64,000 nt of DNA from Chiayiivirga flava (GCF_014202825.1 NZ_JACHHP010000001.1:186001-250000), one strand, 5' to 3'. Positions 21,906 through 33,956 are shown, numbered from the stretch's first letter. Translations and numbers: made by a program. The notes: generated by a model not told the origin, from the sequence alone.

Positions 21906-22721
21906 TCAGCCGGTGCGCGAAGCCGTGTCCAGCGCAGCGCGGATCGGTGCGAGGAAGTCCGTCGCCGCGGCCACCGCGCCGTCGACGCCATCGGATGCAT
22001 GCAGCGCCAGTACCAGCGCACTGCCGATCACGACCGCATCCGCCACCGCTGCGATCGCCACGGCCGACGCCGCATCGCGCACGCCGAAGCCGACCGCGAT
22101 CGGCAACGTGGTGCGCGCGCGCAGCTGCGCAATCTTTGCGGCCACGTCCGCCATCTCGATGCGCGCCGCGCCGGTGACGCCGGCAAACGACACGTAATAC
22201 AGATAGCCGCGCGTGCCGGCCAGCATCGCGTCGAGCCGCGCCGGGCCGCTGGTGGGCGCGGCCAGGCTGATGCGGTGCAGACCGTGCTGCGCGAGCGCAT
22301 CGCGCACCGTGTCCGCTTCCTCCGGCGGGCAGTCGACGAGCAGCAGGCCGTCGACGCCGGCGTCCTTCGCATCGCGCGCGTAACGCTCCACACCGTAGAT
22401 CTCGACCGGATTGAGGTAACCCATCAGCACCACCGGCGTGTCGGCATCGGTGCGGCGGAATTCGCGCACGAAATCGAGCACGCGCGTGGCGCCGACCTTG
22501 CGCGCCAGCGCGCGCTCGCTCGACTGCTGGATCGCGGGACCGTCGGCCATCGGGTCGGAAAACGGCACACCGAGCTCGAGCACGTCGGCTCCGGCAGCGA
22601 CGAGGGCGTGCATCACCGGTACGGTGGCCTCGATCGACGGGTCACCGGCGGTGAAGAACGGGATCAGCGCGGTCCGGCCGGCGGCCTTGCACTGGGCGAA
22701 GCGGGTGTCGATGCGGTTCAT
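21906..22721 (-). CDS. trpA: Tryptophan synthase alpha subunit
   Basis: 271-codon frame giving a normal-length alpha chain, which splits indole-3-glycerol phosphate into indole and glyceraldehyde 3-phosphate. The catalytic Glu is in LELGVPFSDPMADGP and the catalytic Asp in LLLVDCPPEE; GFGVRDA and VIGSALV bind phosphate. It starts 40 bp after trpB on the same strand, the usual trpBA order. The upstream in-frame extension from 22802 overlaps trpB and was rejected. Confidence 0.97.
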   Translation of the reverse strand: MNRIDTRFAQCKAAGRTALIPFFTAGDPSIEATVPVMHALVAAGADVLELGVPFSDPMADGPAIQQSSERALARKVGATRVLDFVREFRRTDADTPVVLMGYLNPVEIYGVERYARDAKDAGVDGLLLVDCPPEEADTVRDALAQHGLHRISLAAPTSGPARLDAMLAGTRGYLYYVSFAGVTGAARIEMADVAAKIAQLRARTTLPIAVGFGVRDAASAVAIAAVADAVVIGSALVLALHASDGVDGAVAAATDFLAPIRAALDTASRTG

Positions 22722-22761
22722 TGAGGCTGCCGAAAAGTGGGATGCGGCGTCACCGGGACGA

Positions 22762-23976
<1,215 letters not shown>

Positions 23977-24150
23977 CTTTATTCCATTCGAAACAACTGG
24001 TTGCGGAATATTCCTGCTGCCTGTTCGAGGCGCGCTGCATTGCCGCGGGTCGTCCACCGCAACCGTGATGTTGCGCAGCAGCAGTGCATGATACGGAAGC
24101 GCAGCGCCGGGCGTATGCGCTGCGGCGAAGATCGTGACGATCGGACTGCG

Positions 24151-24801
24151 TCAGGCCGACCGGAGGATGGCGTCCGCTCGCTGCACCTGCGCGACGAAGG
24201 CGCGCATTCTGTCGCCGTCCTTCACGCCCGGCGCCGATTCGATGCCGCTGGACACATCCACCGCATACGGCCGCACGGCGCACACCGCATCGAACACGTT
24301 GTCCGGGGTCAGACCGCCGGCGAGCACGAGCGGGCGGCCGAGGTCGGCCGGAATCCGGCTCCAGTCGAAGCGCCGGCCGCTGCCGCCCTGCCCGCCCGCG
24401 ACGTGGCTGTCGAGCACGAAGCCGCTGGCCGAGCGATACCGCGCAGCGAACGCCGCGGCGTCCTCGGGTTGCGCCATCGGCACGGCCTTGAGATACGGCA
24501 GGCCGATGCGGTCGCAATCTTCGGGCGCTTCGCTGCCGTGGAACTGCCAGAACGTCGGGCGCAGCGTGGCGGCGCTGCGCTGCGCATCCGCGGGATCGGC
24601 ATCGAGCGACAGCGCGACGCTGGCGACGAACGGCGGCAGCGAGGCGCGCAGCGCCACGGCCTGCGACAGCGACAGCGCGCGCGGACTGCCCGGCACGAGG
24701 ATCAGGCCGATGGCGTCGACGCCGAGCGCCACGGCCGCCGCAACATCCTCGGCACGTGTCATGCCGCAGAACTTGATGCGGGTCCGCAATGCCGTCGTCA
24801 C
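24151..24801 (-). CDS. trpF: Phosphoribosylanthranilate isomerase
   Basis: 216 residues. It catalyses the third step of tryptophan synthesis. [16 protein letters not shown] has the catalytic Cys; the catalytic Asp is in [25 protein letters not shown] and VDVSSGIES bind phosphate. It has a GTG start at 24801 that overlaps the truA stop (GTGA), so it is translationally coupled to truA, an arrangement shared with pseudomonads and xanthomonads. Confidence 0.95.
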   Translation of the reverse strand: MTTALRTRIKFCGMTRAEDVAAAVALGVDAIGLILVPGSPRALSLSQAVALRASLPPFVASVALSLDADPADAQRSAATLRPTFWQFHGSEAPEDCDRIGLPYLKAVPMAQPEDAAAFAARYRSASGFVLDSHVAGGQGGSGRRFDWSRIPADLGRPLVLAGGLTPDNVFDAVCAVRPYAVDVSSGIESAPGVKDGDRMRAFVAQVQRADAILRSA

Positions 24802-25565
24802 AGCGTCACCTCCGCAGGCAGCTGCCACTGCGCCGGATACAGCGGACCGAGGAACAGCAGGCCGGCGGACGGTGCGGTCGGCCCGGCCACGGTGCGGTCG
24901 CGGCCGGCCAGCAGGGTGGCCATCCAGTCCTCGGGTTGCTCGCCGCGCCCGATCAGCATCAGGCTGCCGACGATGTTGCGCACCATGTGGTGCAGGAATG
25001 CATTGGCCTGCACTTCCACCACCACCTCGTCGTCGATACGTGTGACCGCGATGCGTTGCAGGTGGCGCCGTGCATGCTTGGCCTGGCACTGGATCGCGCG
25101 GAAGGCGCTGAAATCGTGCTCGCCCACGAGCGCCTGCGCGGCGCGGTGCATCGCGTCGGCATCGAGCGGGCGACGCTCCCAGGCCACGTAGCGTGCATCC
25201 AGCGCCGGCCGCACGCGCCGGTTGAGCAGCCTGTAGCGATAGCGCCGCGCACGCGCGGCAAAGCGCGCGTGGAATTCGTCGGACACCGGCTGCGCCCAGA
25301 GCGTCGCCACGCTGTCGGGCAGGCGCGCGTTCGACCCCATCAGCCAGGCCCGCGGGGTGCGGTCGGCATCGCTGTCGAAATGCACCACCTGCCCGCGCCC
25401 GTGCACGCCACTGTCGGTGCGGCCGGCGCAGGTGACGGCCACGGGGTGGTCTGCCACGTAGGACAACGCGGTTTCGAGCGCGGCCTGCACGCTCGGACCG
25501 TCGCCAAGGCGTTGCCAGCCGAGGAAATCGGTGCCGTCGTATTCGATGCCGAGGGCGTAGCGCAT
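24798..25565 (-). CDS. truA: tRNA pseudouridine(38-40) synthase
   Basis: 255 residues. TruA isomerises uridines 38-40 in the tRNA anticodon arm. [15 protein letters not shown] at the N-terminus and [17 protein letters not shown], with the catalytic Asp near residue 51, are diagnostic; [13 protein letters not shown] is the conserved C-terminal motif. It lies 86 bp downstream of fimV, with a terminator between them, and overlaps trpF. Confidence 0.97.
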   Translation of the reverse strand: MRYALGIEYDGTDFLGWQRLGDGPSVQAALETALSYVADHPVAVTCAGRTDSGVHGRGQVVHFDSDADRTPRAWLMGSNARLPDSVATLWAQPVSDEFHARFAARARRYRYRLLNRRVRPALDARYVAWERRPLDADAMHRAAQALVGEHDFSAFRAIQCQAKHARRHLQRIAVTRIDDEVVVEVQANAFLHHMVRNIVGSLMLIGRGEQPEDWMATLLAGRDRTVAGPTAPSAGLLFLGPLYPAQWQLPAEVTL

Positions 25566-25599
25566 GCGGGGAATCGTGTCCGGACGCGGCGCGGCCGCG

Positions 25600-25635
25600 C
25601 AAAGAAAAAGGGCCGGAAGCGCGCTTCCGGCCCTT
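25600..25635 (-). terminator. Intrinsic terminator after fimV
   Basis: A 13-bp perfect inverted repeat (AAGGGCCGGAAGC and its complement, 2-base centre) runs on the minus strand into TTTTTCTTT. It separates fimV from truA, although truA and trpF continue in the same direction. Confidence 0.88.
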
Positions 25636-25651
25636 CGGTGCGGCCCGCAGC

Positions 25652-27994
25652 TTAGCGGATTTCGTCGAGCAGCCGGCGGGCGTCGTTGCGCTGCGCGGCG
25701 TTGCCCTCGTTAAGCACTTCCTCGAGCATGCCGCGCGCGCCTTCCACATCGCCCATGTCCAGATACGCGCGGGCCAGCTCCAGCTTGGTGGCCGCCGCGT
25801 CGGATCCGCTGTCGTCGGCATCGCCCAGATCCGCGGGGTAGGTGTCGGCCGGGCTGTCGTAGGTGAAGTCGTCGAGCGGTGCCGGCGCCGGCTCGGCTGG
25901 CGCGAGCGGCATCGGCTGCGTGGCGTCGGTGTCCTGTGCCGCGGGCGGCATGTCCCAGACGATCTCGCGTTCCGCCGAGACCGACGCCGGCGGCGGCGCC
26001 GGCACGTCCGGCTCAACCGCCACTGCCGCCGTGGTGACGAACAGCGGATGTTCGGGCGCGATTTCCTGCCCCAGCGCCACCACTTCCTGCCAGGCATCGT
26101 CCTCGGGATCGTAGACGCGCGAATACATCGCCTCGGCCGCGCTCTCGAAGCCGGCGGCGTCGCCGGTGTCGTAGTAGTGGCGCACGAGGTCGAGATGGCG
26201 CTGCAGATCGGTCGGATCGCGCGAGATGGCTTCGATCAGGTCGCCTTCGCGATCGTCGACGTCGTCGGCGACCGCCGGCGCCGCACCCGCCTGCGCGGCG
26301 GCCACGCTGGCGGCCAGCGCATCGCTGTCGTAGCGCCCGGCGCCGGGCGAGGCGGCCGCGCGGCGGCGTCCGGCCAGCAGCGCGATCAGCCCGATCAGCG
26401 CCAGCGCACCGCCGCCGAGGATCCACCAGTTGGTGTACCACGGTGCCGGTTCCGGGCGCGGGGGCATGGCATCGGGCACCGGGGTCGCGGGCGTGGCCGC
26501 GGCCGGGGTCGTCGCCACCGCAGCGGGCGCATCGGTTGCGGGCGTTGCGCCGTCGCCGGTCGCGGCGGCGTCGGACGGGGTTTCGAAACTCATCGGCGGC
26601 GTCACCGCGTCGGCCGAGGCGCTGTCGGACGGCATGGCGTCGCTGGCGGCCGGGTCGGTCGATGCGGCGGGATCGGCCGCGGCATCGAGCGCATCGGTGC
26701 CTGCCGTGGCGACGGGTTCGTCTGCCGGCAGCACGCTCGCGGCCGGATCGCTGGCGGCGACGGCCGTGTCGCTCGGGATCGTCGCAACGCCTTCGGCCGC
26801 GGCGGCACGCGCTTCGAGCTCGGCCAGGCGCCGCTGCGCGGCCGCCAGTTCGCTGTTCTTGAGCTCGATCAGGCGGCTGCTGTCACCCTGCATCTTCTCC
26901 AGTTCGCTGACACGCGACTTGAGCTCGACGTTCTCCTGCGTGAGCGTGCCCACTTCCTCGCGGCTGCGGGCAAGATCGGCGCGCAGTTCGCGCCCCTCGC
27001 CCCCCGCGCTGGCGCCGGACTGCGTGGCGCTGGCGGTGCCGGCCTCGTTCGACGGCGGAGTGAGCTCGAGGCGCGAATCGGGCGCGGATGTCGAGCGGGT
27101 CGCGTCCGGTTCCACCAGACCGGTGTAGGAGTCGTCGGTGGCCGGCTGCGGTGCAGGCTGCACGGAATCGCGCCAGCTCTGGGTCTGGTCGCGCACCTGC
27201 GCGGCGGCTTCCGCGGCGGCGATGGCCACCGCGTCCTCGCGCCCGGGAATGCGCAGCACGGCGCCGCTGCGCAGGCGGTTGATGTTGTTGCCGATGAAGG
27301 CATCGGGATTGGCGCGCAGCAACGCCACCATCATCTGGTTGACGCTGATCTCGCTGTCCGGCCGCGTGCGCGACGCGATCGACCACAAGGTTTCGCCCGC
27401 GGCCACCGGGCCGTAACTGTCGCTGGCGTACGCGGGGGCGCTCGGCGCCGCGCTCGGGGCGCTGGCCGGCGGCGGCGCGGCGGTGTCGCGCGGTGCGGGC
27501 ACGGGCTCGGGCATCGACGGCGGCGGCAGCGCCTCGGCCCTCTGCGGTTCGCTGTCGACGACCGGCGAGGTGGCGGCGGGTGCGCCCTGGATCGGCGCCA
27601 TCGTCGGCGAATCGAGCAGCACGGTGTATTCGCGCAGCATGCGTCCGCGGCCCCAGTCCACTTCCAGCAGGAAGGTCAGGAACGGCTCGACGATGTCGCT
27701 TGGGGTGCTGACGCGGATGACGGTGCGGCCGCGCGGATCGGTGGCCACGTCGAATTCGAGGTTGGCCGCGAGCGTGGCCGGACGGTCCAGCCCGACCCGC
27801 GCGAACGCATCGGGCGACGCCAGCCGGACCTGCAGGGCTTCGGTTTCGCCGGCACTGCCGACGACGGGAATTTCCGCTTCAAGCGGTTGATTCAGACCGG
27901 ATTTCACCTCGATCTGACCCAGGCCCAGCCCGAGCGCCTGCGCACTTCCCAGCGCCAGCGCCAACGCCAGCGGGAGTCGGAGACGTTTGTTCAT
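25652..27994 (-). CDS. fimV: FimV/HubP-family polar scaffold protein
   Basis: 780 residues. Signal peptide (1-22); conserved FimV N-terminal domain ([22 protein letters not shown] onward); LysM peptidoglycan-binding domain at about 193-250 ([15 protein letters not shown]); coiled coil at about 335-400 (heptads such as [19 protein letters not shown]); a long Ala/Asp/Pro low-complexity stretch; one membrane helix ([20 protein letters not shown]); an acidic cytoplasmic part; and the C-terminal FimV motif [27 protein letters not shown]. Such proteins organise cell poles, type IV pili and twitching motility. Its position between asd and truA is conserved in related genera. Confidence 0.95.
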   Translation of the reverse strand: MNKRLRLPLALALALGSAQALGLGLGQIEVKSGLNQPLEAEIPVVGSAGETEALQVRLASPDAFARVGLDRPATLAANLEFDVATDPRGRTVIRVSTPSDIVEPFLTFLLEVDWGRGRMLREYTVLLDSPTMAPIQGAPAATSPVVDSEPQRAEALPPPSMPEPVPAPRDTAAPPPASAPSAAPSAPAYASDSYGPVAAGETLWSIASRTRPDSEISVNQMMVALLRANPDAFIGNNINRLRSGAVLRIPGREDAVAIAAAEAAAQVRDQTQSWRDSVQPAPQPATDDSYTGLVEPDATRSTSAPDSRLELTPPSNEAGTASATQSGASAGGEGRELRADLARSREEVGTLTQENVELKSRVSELEKMQGDSSRLIELKNSELAAAQRRLAELEARAAAAEGVATIPSDTAVAASDPAASVLPADEPVATAGTDALDAAADPAASTDPAASDAMPSDSASADAVTPPMSFETPSDAAATGDGATPATDAPAAVATTPAAATPATPVPDAMPPRPEPAPWYTNWWILGGGALALIGLIALLAGRRRAAASPGAGRYDSDALAASVAAAQAGAAPAVADDVDDREGDLIEAISRDPTDLQRHLDLVRHYYDTGDAAGFESAAEAMYSRVYDPEDDAWQEVVALGQEIAPEHPLFVTTAAVAVEPDVPAPPPASVSAEREIVWDMPPAAQDTDATQPMPLAPAEPAPAPLDDFTYDSPADTYPADLGDADDSGSDAAATKLELARAYLDMGDVEGARGMLEEVLNEGNAAQRNDARRLLDEIR

Positions 27995-28080
27995 CGATCA
28001 CTTCCCCCAGAATTCCATTGGATGTCTCAGGCGCGCCGCCTCCCCCTGGAAGCTAGAATCGACATGACAACGCGACGCTA

Positions 28081-28109
28081 ACTATAGAGTAGCGCAGCTA
28101 TTTAACCAA
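28081..28109 (-). promoter_or_regulatory. Predicted fimV promoter overlapping the asd 3' end
   Basis: On the minus strand TTGGTT (28104-28109) and TATAGT (28081-28086) are 17 bases apart. The -35 lies within the last codons of asd. Prediction only. Confidence 0.5.
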
Positions 28110-29117
28110 TAGTTCGGCGATTTGCACTGCATTGAGCGCCGCGCCCTTGCGGATGTTGTCCGAAACGATCCAAAGATCGATGCCGCGCGGATGGGAAATG
28201 TCCTGCCGGATGCGGCCCACGTACACCGGGTCCGTGCCCGAGGCGTGCGTCACCGGCGTCGGGTAGCCGCCGGGCACGCGCTCGTCCACCACCTCCACCC
28301 CCGGCGCCGCTTCGAGCAGTTCGCGCACGCGTTCGGCCGTGATGGGCCGGCGCGTTTCCAGATGCACCGCTTCGGAGTGGCCGTAGAACACCGGCACGCG
28401 CACCGCGGTCGGGTTCACCTGGATGCTGTCGTCGCCGAGGATCTTGCGCGTTTCCCAGACGAGCTTCATCTCTTCCTTCGTGTAGCCGTTGTCCTGGAAG
28501 TCGTCGATCTGCGGAATGAGGTTGAAGGCGATCTGCACGGCGAACTTCGCCGGTTCGAGCTGCGCGAAGTTGAGCAGCGCGGCGGTCTGCCGACCGAGTT
28601 CGTCCATGCCCGAGCGACCGGCACCGGACACCGACTGGTACGTGGCGACGTTGATGCGTTCGATGCCGGCCTCGCGGTGGATCGGCGCGAGCGCCACGAG
28701 CATCTGCATCGTCGAACAGTTGGGATTGGCGATGATGCCGCGCGGTCGCCGGTGCACCTGCTCGGGGTTCACCTCCGACACCACCAGCGGAATGTCGGCG
28801 TCGTAGCGGAACGCCGAGCTGTTGTCGATGACGATGGCGCCGGCCGCGGCGAACTTCGGCGCGTATTCGAGCGAGACCGAGCCGCCGGCCGAAAACAGCG
28901 CGATGTCGACGCCGGCCGGATCGAAGGTGGCCAGGTCCTGCACCGTGATCGCGCGCTTGCGGAAGGTGATGTCCTCGCCGGCGGACCGCTCGGAGGCAAG
29001 CGCGACGAGCTTGCCGACGGGAAAGTCGCGTTCCTCGAGAATGGCGAGCATGGCTTCGCCCACGGCGCCGGTGGCGCCGACGATGGCGACGGTGTAGGTC
29101 CTGGTGCTCGATGTCAT
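28098..29117 (-). CDS. asd: Aspartate-semialdehyde dehydrogenase
   Basis: 339 residues. It reduces aspartyl phosphate to the semialdehyde, the branch point for lysine, diaminopimelate, threonine and methionine. VAIVGATGAVGEAML binds NADP; NPNCSTMQ holds the catalytic Cys; VPVFYGHSEAVHLE holds the substrate-binding His region. ATG 29117 was chosen because the 12 upstream residues are not conserved. The order aroC, asd, fimV, truA, trpF on one strand is as in related genomes. Confidence 0.97.
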   Translation of the reverse strand: MTSSTRTYTVAIVGATGAVGEAMLAILEERDFPVGKLVALASERSAGEDITFRKRAITVQDLATFDPAGVDIALFSAGGSVSLEYAPKFAAAGAIVIDNSSAFRYDADIPLVVSEVNPEQVHRRPRGIIANPNCSTMQMLVALAPIHREAGIERINVATYQSVSGAGRSGMDELGRQTAALLNFAQLEPAKFAVQIAFNLIPQIDDFQDNGYTKEEMKLVWETRKILGDDSIQVNPTAVRVPVFYGHSEAVHLETRRPITAERVRELLEAAPGVEVVDERVPGGYPTPVTHASGTDPVYVGRIRQDISHPRGIDLWIVSDNIRKGAALNAVQIAELLVK

Positions 29118-29184
29118 GTGCGTGCCTGTGTGCCGTGTGGGAACGCGCAGCATGCCGCCGCGCGGTGTCGAGGAAGAGGCCGAA

Positions 29185-30285
29185 TCAGGTCGAAACGGCG
29201 GACGGGATCGTCGGCACCACCTCGCCCACGTCGCCGCACTGCGCGCGGTGGCGCAGCGCGTGGTCGATCAGCACCAGCGCGACCATCGCCTCGGCGATCG
29301 GCGTGGCGCGGATGCCGACGCAGGGATCGTGGCGGCCGGTGGTGACCACCTCGATGGCGTTGCCGTGCACGTCCACGCTGCGACCGGGCAGGCGCAGGCT
29401 CGACGTGGGTTTGAGCGCGATCGAACAGACGAGGTCCTGGCCGGTGGAAATGCCGCCGAGGATGCCGCCGGCATGGTTGCTCAGGAAGCCCTGCGGCGTC
29501 ATCTCGTCGCGGTGCTCGGTGCCGCGCTGGCCGGCGGCGGCGAAGCCGTCGCCGATCTCCACGCCCTTCACCGCATTGATGCTCATCAACGCGGCGGCGA
29601 GATCGCCGTCGAGCTTGCCGTAGATCGGCTCGCCCCACCCCGCCGGCACGTTGTGCGCCACCACGCGCACGCGCGCGCCAACCGAATCGCCGGACTTGCG
29701 CAGCGCGTCCATGTAGGTTTCGAGCGTCGGCACCATCGCCGCGTCCGGCCAGAAAAACGGGTTGTCTTCCACCGCGCCCCAGTCGAACGCCGCCGGCACA
29801 TGTTCGCCGAGCTGCGACAGGTGCCCGCGCACGACGATGCCGCGCTGCGCCAGCCACTTCTTCGCGATCACGGCCGCGGCGACGCGCATCGTGGTTTCGC
29901 GCGCGGAACTGCGACCGCCGCCGCGCGGATCGCGGATGCCGTATTTCTTCCAGTAGGTGTAGTCCGCGTGCGCCGGGCGGAACTGCTCTGCGATTTTCGC
30001 GTAGTCGCGGCTGCGCTGGTCGGTGTTGCGCACCAGCAGCGCGATCGGCGTGCCGGTGGTTTTGCCTTCGAACACGCCGCTGAGGATTTCGATCGCGTCC
30101 TCCTCGTGACGCTGCGAGGTGTGGCGGCTCTTGCCGGTGGCGCGGCGATCGAGATCGGCGCGGAAGTCGTCTTCGTGGATGTCGATGCCGGGCGGGCAGC
30201 CGTCGATCACGCAACCGATCGCCGGACCGTGGGATTCGCCGAACGTGGTGACGGCGAACAGCGTGCCGAAGGTGTTCGATGCCAT
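29185..30285 (-). CDS. aroC: Chorismate synthase
   Basis: 366 residues. It makes chorismate, the last common aromatic precursor, from EPSP using reduced FMN. The start [20 protein letters not shown] is the family signature, with GESHG near residue 17; PGRADYTY appears here as [15 protein letters not shown], followed by [14 protein letters not shown] and [15 protein letters not shown] 30285; the upstream frame reads through a REP repeat and was rejected. Confidence 0.97.
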   Translation of the reverse strand: MASNTFGTLFAVTTFGESHGPAIGCVIDGCPPGIDIHEDDFRADLDRRATGKSRHTSQRHEEDAIEILSGVFEGKTTGTPIALLVRNTDQRSRDYAKIAEQFRPAHADYTYWKKYGIRDPRGGGRSSARETTMRVAAAVIAKKWLAQRGIVVRGHLSQLGEHVPAAFDWGAVEDNPFFWPDAAMVPTLETYMDALRKSGDSVGARVRVVAHNVPAGWGEPIYGKLDGDLAAALMSINAVKGVEIGDGFAAAGQRGTEHRDEMTPQGFLSNHAGGILGGISTGQDLVCSIALKPTSSLRLPGRSVDVHGNAIEVVTTGRHDPCVGIRATPIAEAMVALVLIDHALRHRAQCGDVGEVVPTIPSAVST

Positions 30286-30323
30286 GTCAGTGCATCGCCC
30301 CGCGGGATGCGGTCGCCTGGAAG

Positions 30324-30524
30324 CCCCTCTCCCCGTGGGAGAGGGGTTGGGGAGAGGGTTCGGCGGTCGTCGATGCCGAAGATTGCGACAAACGCTTTCG
30401 CCAGCCAGGCGCAAATGAAACGGCCATGCGACGGCAGGCAATGGCTTCGAACGCGATCACGCCAAGCGTAGCCATCGAGGCATCCCGGACCCTCTCCCCA
30501 ACCCCTCTCCCACGGGGAGAGGGG
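30324..30524 (-). repeat. Two inverted CCCTCTCCC-type REP-like repeats
   Basis: One copy at 30324-30360 (stem CCCCTCTCCC/GGGAGAGGGG plus tail) faces an inverted copy at 30489-30524. Together they fill most of the 272-bp gap between prmB and aroC and could fold into one long hairpin in a read-through transcript. Confidence 0.88.
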
Positions 30525-30557
30525 CGCGAGGTCGGGATGCCGCGGCGCGCGGTGCGT

Positions 30558-31478
30558 TCAACCACGCGCATCGGCCAACGCCTTGATCGTGTCGTGATGC
30601 GCGATCAGATCTTCGCCCTCGATCACGAACACGCCCATCTGCCCGACCTTGAACTCCACCCAGAAAAACGGGATCTCCGGCAGCAGCGCCACCAGCGCCC
30701 GCTCGCTCTCGCCCACCTCGCAGATCAACAGTCCACCGTCGTTCAGATGCGCCGGTGCGTCGCGCAGGATGCGCAGCGCAAGGTCGAGGCCATCGTCGCC
30801 GGCACGCAGGCCAAGCGCGGGTTCGTGCTCGTACTCGGGCGGCAGCGCGTCGACTTCGGCGTGCGTCACGTAGGGCGGATTGCTGACGATGAGATCGTAT
30901 TTCTCGCCCGCCAGCGCCGCGAACAGATCGGACTGCAGCAGGCGCACGCGATCGCCCACCTCGAACCGCTCGAGATTGAGTTGCGCCAGATCCAGCGCAT
31001 CGCGGCTGAGATCGACGCCATCCACCTGCCAGTCCGGCTGATGCACGGCCGTCGCGATGGCGATGCAGCCCGACCCCGTGCACAGGTCGAGCACACGCTC
31101 GACGGGGCGCCCGGCCAGCCACGGCTCGAAGCCGCTTTCGATCAGTTCGGCGATCGGCGAGCGCGGCACCAGCGCGCGCGGGTCGGTGATGAACGGCAGG
31201 CCGGCGAACCAGGCCTCGCCGGTGAGATAGGCAGCCGGGATGCGTTCGTCGATCCGGCGTTCGAACAAGGCCAGCACCTTCGCCTTTTCCTCGCCGGTAA
31301 CCCGCGCCGTGCCGTACACCGGGCTCAGGTCGTGCGGCAGGTGCAGCGCGTGCAGGGTGAGCTGCGTGGCTTCGTCGAGCGCGTTGTCGTAATTGTGGCC
31401 GAAGGTGAGCCGGGATGCGCCGAAGCGGCTCGCGCCGTAGCGGATCAGGTCGACGATCGTCAGGAGTTCGGCGGGCAT
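30558..31478 (-). CDS. prmB: Ribosomal protein L3 N5-glutamine methyltransferase
   Basis: 306 residues. PrmB methylates a glutamine of ribosomal protein L3 using S-adenosylmethionine. VLDLCTGSGCIAIA is the SAM-binding motif I and SNPPYVTHAEVDALP the NPPY catalytic motif; LTGEAWFAGL and RALVPRSPIAELI belong to the PrmB/HemK N-terminal region. The start ATG 31478 is followed by MPAELLTIVDLIRYGASRF as in homologues. It diverges from the sco gene with 101 bp between them. Confidence 0.95.
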   Translation of the reverse strand: MPAELLTIVDLIRYGASRFGASRLTFGHNYDNALDEATQLTLHALHLPHDLSPVYGTARVTGEEKAKVLALFERRIDERIPAAYLTGEAWFAGLPFITDPRALVPRSPIAELIESGFEPWLAGRPVERVLDLCTGSGCIAIATAVHQPDWQVDGVDLSRDALDLAQLNLERFEVGDRVRLLQSDLFAALAGEKYDLIVSNPPYVTHAEVDALPPEYEHEPALGLRAGDDGLDLALRILRDAPAHLNDGGLLICEVGESERALVALLPEIPFFWVEFKVGQMGVFVIEGEDLIAHHDTIKALADARG

Positions 31479-31567
31479 GGGGACATTCGCAGGGAACAGC
31501 GGCGGGAGTATAGCGGCCGTGTCGAATGCACGGCATGCCTTCGCAGGGGACGGCACGCCGCAGAAGT

Positions 31568-31573
31568 TATAAT
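31568..31573 (+). promoter_or_regulatory. Probable -10 box of sco-psd, giving a leaderless or near-leaderless message
   Basis: A consensus TATAAT ends six bases before the ATG at 31580, so transcription would start at or beside the start codon. No good -35 hexamer is visible at the usual distance. Confidence 0.5.
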
Positions 31574-31579
31574 CGGGCG

Positions 31580-32242
31580 ATGACCGACACACCTGCCGCC
31601 TCCCCTTCTCCGCCGCGCCGCACCGGGCGCCTGCCGATCCTCGCCGTCATCGTCGTCGCCGTCGCCGCCGGCCTCGGCCTGTGGGCCGGACAGCGCTGGT
31701 TCGGCGGTCTCGCCGCGCAGCCGGCGCTCGCCACCACGGTGCTGTACGGCGCGCCGCGTCCGCTGCCGCCCTTCACGCTGCAGGGCTCGGACGGCCAGCC
31801 GCTCACGGCCGCGCAGCTGCAGGGACGCTGGACGCTGGTGTTCCTGGGCTTCCTGCACTGCCCGGACATCTGCCCCACCACGCTCGCGACGCTCGGCCAG
31901 GCACAGAAGCAGCTCGCCGACATCCCCGCCGACAGGCAACCGCGCGTGCTGTTCGTCTCGGTGGATTACGAGCGCGACGAACCCGCGCAGATCGGTGCCT
32001 ACGCCCGCCACTTCAGCCCGGACGCGCTCGCCGGCACGGGCAGCAAGGCGCAGCTCGACGCCTTCGCCAACGGCCTCGGCATGCTCTACATGAAGACGCC
32101 GCTCGCCGACGGCGACTACACCATCGACCACAGCGCGACGATCGCCGTGCTCGATCCGCAGGCGCGCATCGCCGGCCTGATCCGCCCGCCGCTGGACGCC
32201 GCGAAGATCGCCGCGGACCTGCGCACGCTGGTGTCGCGCTGA
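31580..32242 (+). CDS. SCO1/SenC family copper chaperone-thiol protein
   Basis: 220 residues. An N-terminal membrane anchor ([20 protein letters not shown], about 17-36) is followed by a thioredoxin-like domain with the copper-binding CxxxC of [15 protein letters not shown] near residue 95 and the third ligand His in [17 protein letters not shown] proteins deliver copper to the CuA site of cytochrome oxidase or act as periplasmic thiol reductants. The probable promoter lies only six bases upstream and there is no Shine-Dalgarno. It overlaps psd by one base (TGATG). Confidence 0.93.
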   Translation: MTDTPAASPSPPRRTGRLPILAVIVVAVAAGLGLWAGQRWFGGLAAQPALATTVLYGAPRPLPPFTLQGSDGQPLTAAQLQGRWTLVFLGFLHCPDICPTTLATLGQAQKQLADIPADRQPRVLFVSVDYERDEPAQIGAYARHFSPDALAGTGSKAQLDAFANGLGMLYMKTPLADGDYTIDHSATIAVLDPQARIAGLIRPPLDAAKIAADLRTLVSR

Positions 32243-33102
32243 TGTCGCCGGGCGTCTTCCTGCAGTACGTCGCGCCGCACCGGCTGCTGTCGCGGCTGGC
32301 GTACTTCGCCGCGCACTGGCGCTGGGCGCCGTGGAAAAACGCCTTCATCGGGCAGATCCTCAAGCGCTTCGACGTGAACATGGACGAGGCCGAGAACCCG
32401 GACGCATTTTCGCATCCGAGCTTCAATGCCTTCTTCACCCGTGCGCTGAAGCCCGGCGCGCGCATCGCCGATCCCGACCCGCGCGCGCAGGTGATGCCGT
32501 CGGACGGGCGCATCAGCCAGCTCGGCCGGATCGAGGACGGCCGCATCCTGCAAGCCAAGGGCCAGTCGTTCACCGCGGCCGAACTGCTCGGCGACGCATC
32601 CGCCGCCGCGGCATTCGAAGGCGGCAATTTCGCCAACATCTACCTTGCGCCGCGCGACTACCACCGGGTGCACATGCCGTGGGCCGGCACGCTGCGCGAA
32701 ACCCTGCACATCCCCGGCCGCCTGTTCAGCGTGGCGCCGTGGGCCGTGCGCGGCATCCCGCGCCTGTTCGCGCGCAACGAGCGCCTGGTCTGCCATTTCG
32801 ACACGGACATCGGTCCGATGGCGGTGGTGATGGTCGGCGCGATGCTGGTGTCGGGCGTGGAAACGGTGTGGAGCGGCATCGAGATTCCGAAGTACGCCTC
32901 GCGCCCGGTGCGCAAGGACTGGCGCGGCAAGGGCATCGAACTTGCGCGCTTCGCCGAGATGGCGCGTTTCAACTACGGCTCGACCGTGGTGGTGCTGTGG
33001 CCGCACGGCGCGGTGGAGCTCGACCCGGCACTCGGGCCGGAGCAGTCGGTGAAGGTGGGGCAGCGGCTGGGCACCACGGTCGGCGCGGCAGCACGGAGCT
33101 GA
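32242..33102 (+). CDS. psd: Phosphatidylserine decarboxylase proenzyme
   Basis: 286 residues. Psd makes phosphatidylethanolamine at the membrane. The proenzyme cuts itself between Gly and Ser to form a pyruvoyl group; the site here is [11 protein letters not shown] near residue 255, so the usual LGST reads [17 protein letters not shown] and [14 protein letters not shown] are conserved catalytic regions. The start overlaps the sco stop by one base, so translation is coupled. Confidence 0.95.
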   Translation: MSPGVFLQYVAPHRLLSRLAYFAAHWRWAPWKNAFIGQILKRFDVNMDEAENPDAFSHPSFNAFFTRALKPGARIADPDPRAQVMPSDGRISQLGRIEDGRILQAKGQSFTAAELLGDASAAAAFEGGNFANIYLAPRDYHRVHMPWAGTLRETLHIPGRLFSVAPWAVRGIPRLFARNERLVCHFDTDIGPMAVVMVGAMLVSGVETVWSGIEIPKYASRPVRKDWRGKGIELARFAEMARFNYGSTVVVLWPHGAVELDPALGPEQSVKVGQRLGTTVGAAARS

Positions 33103-33137
33103 CGCCGCCGCCCGTGTCGTGCGGCGACCGCCGGGGC

Positions 33138-33956
33138 TCAGCGCGGAGCGGCCCGGGCATCGCGCAGCAGCGCGTGCAGGATGACCGCGTCGTCCGGATC
33201 GAGGGTGTCGTGGATGGTGTCGATGCCGCGGTAATGGCGTCGAAAGGCACGCGCCGCGGCGCCGGGATCGTCGAGCGGATAGCCGAGCCAGGCCAGCGCG
33301 AGCCAGGCATCGAAACCGTCCGGCACGGGGGCGTCCACGGACGACGGCCAGCGACCGAACCCGGCCTCCGCGAGCCGTTGCCACGGGAACAGCCGGCCGG
33401 GGTCGCGCTTGCGTGCCGGCGCCATGTCCGCGTGGGCGATGACCTGGGTACGCGGGATGCCCAGGCGCGACGTCAGGTCCTCCAGCAGCACGAGCAGCGA
33501 CGCGATCTGCGCCTCGGGAAACGGCGCGACGCCGTCGTTGTCGAGCTCGATGCCGATCGACGCGGAATTCACGTCGGTGATCGTCCCCCAGCGACCGGCG
33601 CCGGCATGCCACGCACGCTCGCCGTCGGCCACCAGCTGGTAGCGCGCGCCGTCGCGCCCGATCAGGTAATGCGCACTGACGCGACCGCCGCTGTTGCGCG
33701 TGCGCAGCGTGCCGAGGCTTTCGGCAACGCCCGACTGCTCCGTGGCATGCAGCACGACGAGCACCGGCCGACGTGCATCGTGATTGGACGACGGCACCCA
33801 GGCGGCAAGCGGATTGCGCATCGGCGCGGTTGCGCAGCCGCCGATGCAGACCAGCGCGACGAGCAGCATCGCCCGCACGAAAGCCGTGTTACGCGGGTGG
33901 CGAACGCCGGACAATACGGCAACGACGCCACGCGTTCGACAGCGCCGGCACGTCAT
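33138..33956 (-). CDS. N-acetylmuramoyl-L-alanine amidase, AmpD/AmiD type, probable lipoprotein
   Basis: About 272 residues from ATG 33956, which overlaps the MFS gene stop (ATGA). An internal ATG at 33869 begins a lipoprotein-like signal, MLLVALVCIGGC, with the lipobox IGGC, and may be the true start. The amidase_2 domain (about 65-200) has the zinc-site pattern: His in VVLHATEQS, the His and Asp of VIAHADMAPARKRDPG, and the conserved IGIELDNDG. It should hydrolyse the amide between muramic acid and peptide, recycling or remodelling cell wall from the outer membrane. Confidence 0.9.
   Translation of the reverse strand: MTCRRCRTRGVVAVLSGVRHPRNTAFVRAMLLVALVCIGGCATAPMRNPLAAWVPSSNHDARRPVLVVLHATEQSGVAESLGTLRTRNSGGRVSAHYLIGRDGARYQLVADGERAWHAGAGRWGTITDVNSASIGIELDNDGVAPFPEAQIASLLVLLEDLTSRLGIPRTQVIAHADMAPARKRDPGRLFPWQRLAEAGFGRWPSSVDAPVPDGFDAWLALAWLGYPLDDPGAAARAFRRHYRGIDTIHDTLDPDDAVILHALLRDARAAPR

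Noticed and set aside
23977-24150. A second attenuator in the trpF-trpB gap
   Set aside because: No Trp-rich leader ORF followed by a terminator could be found there.
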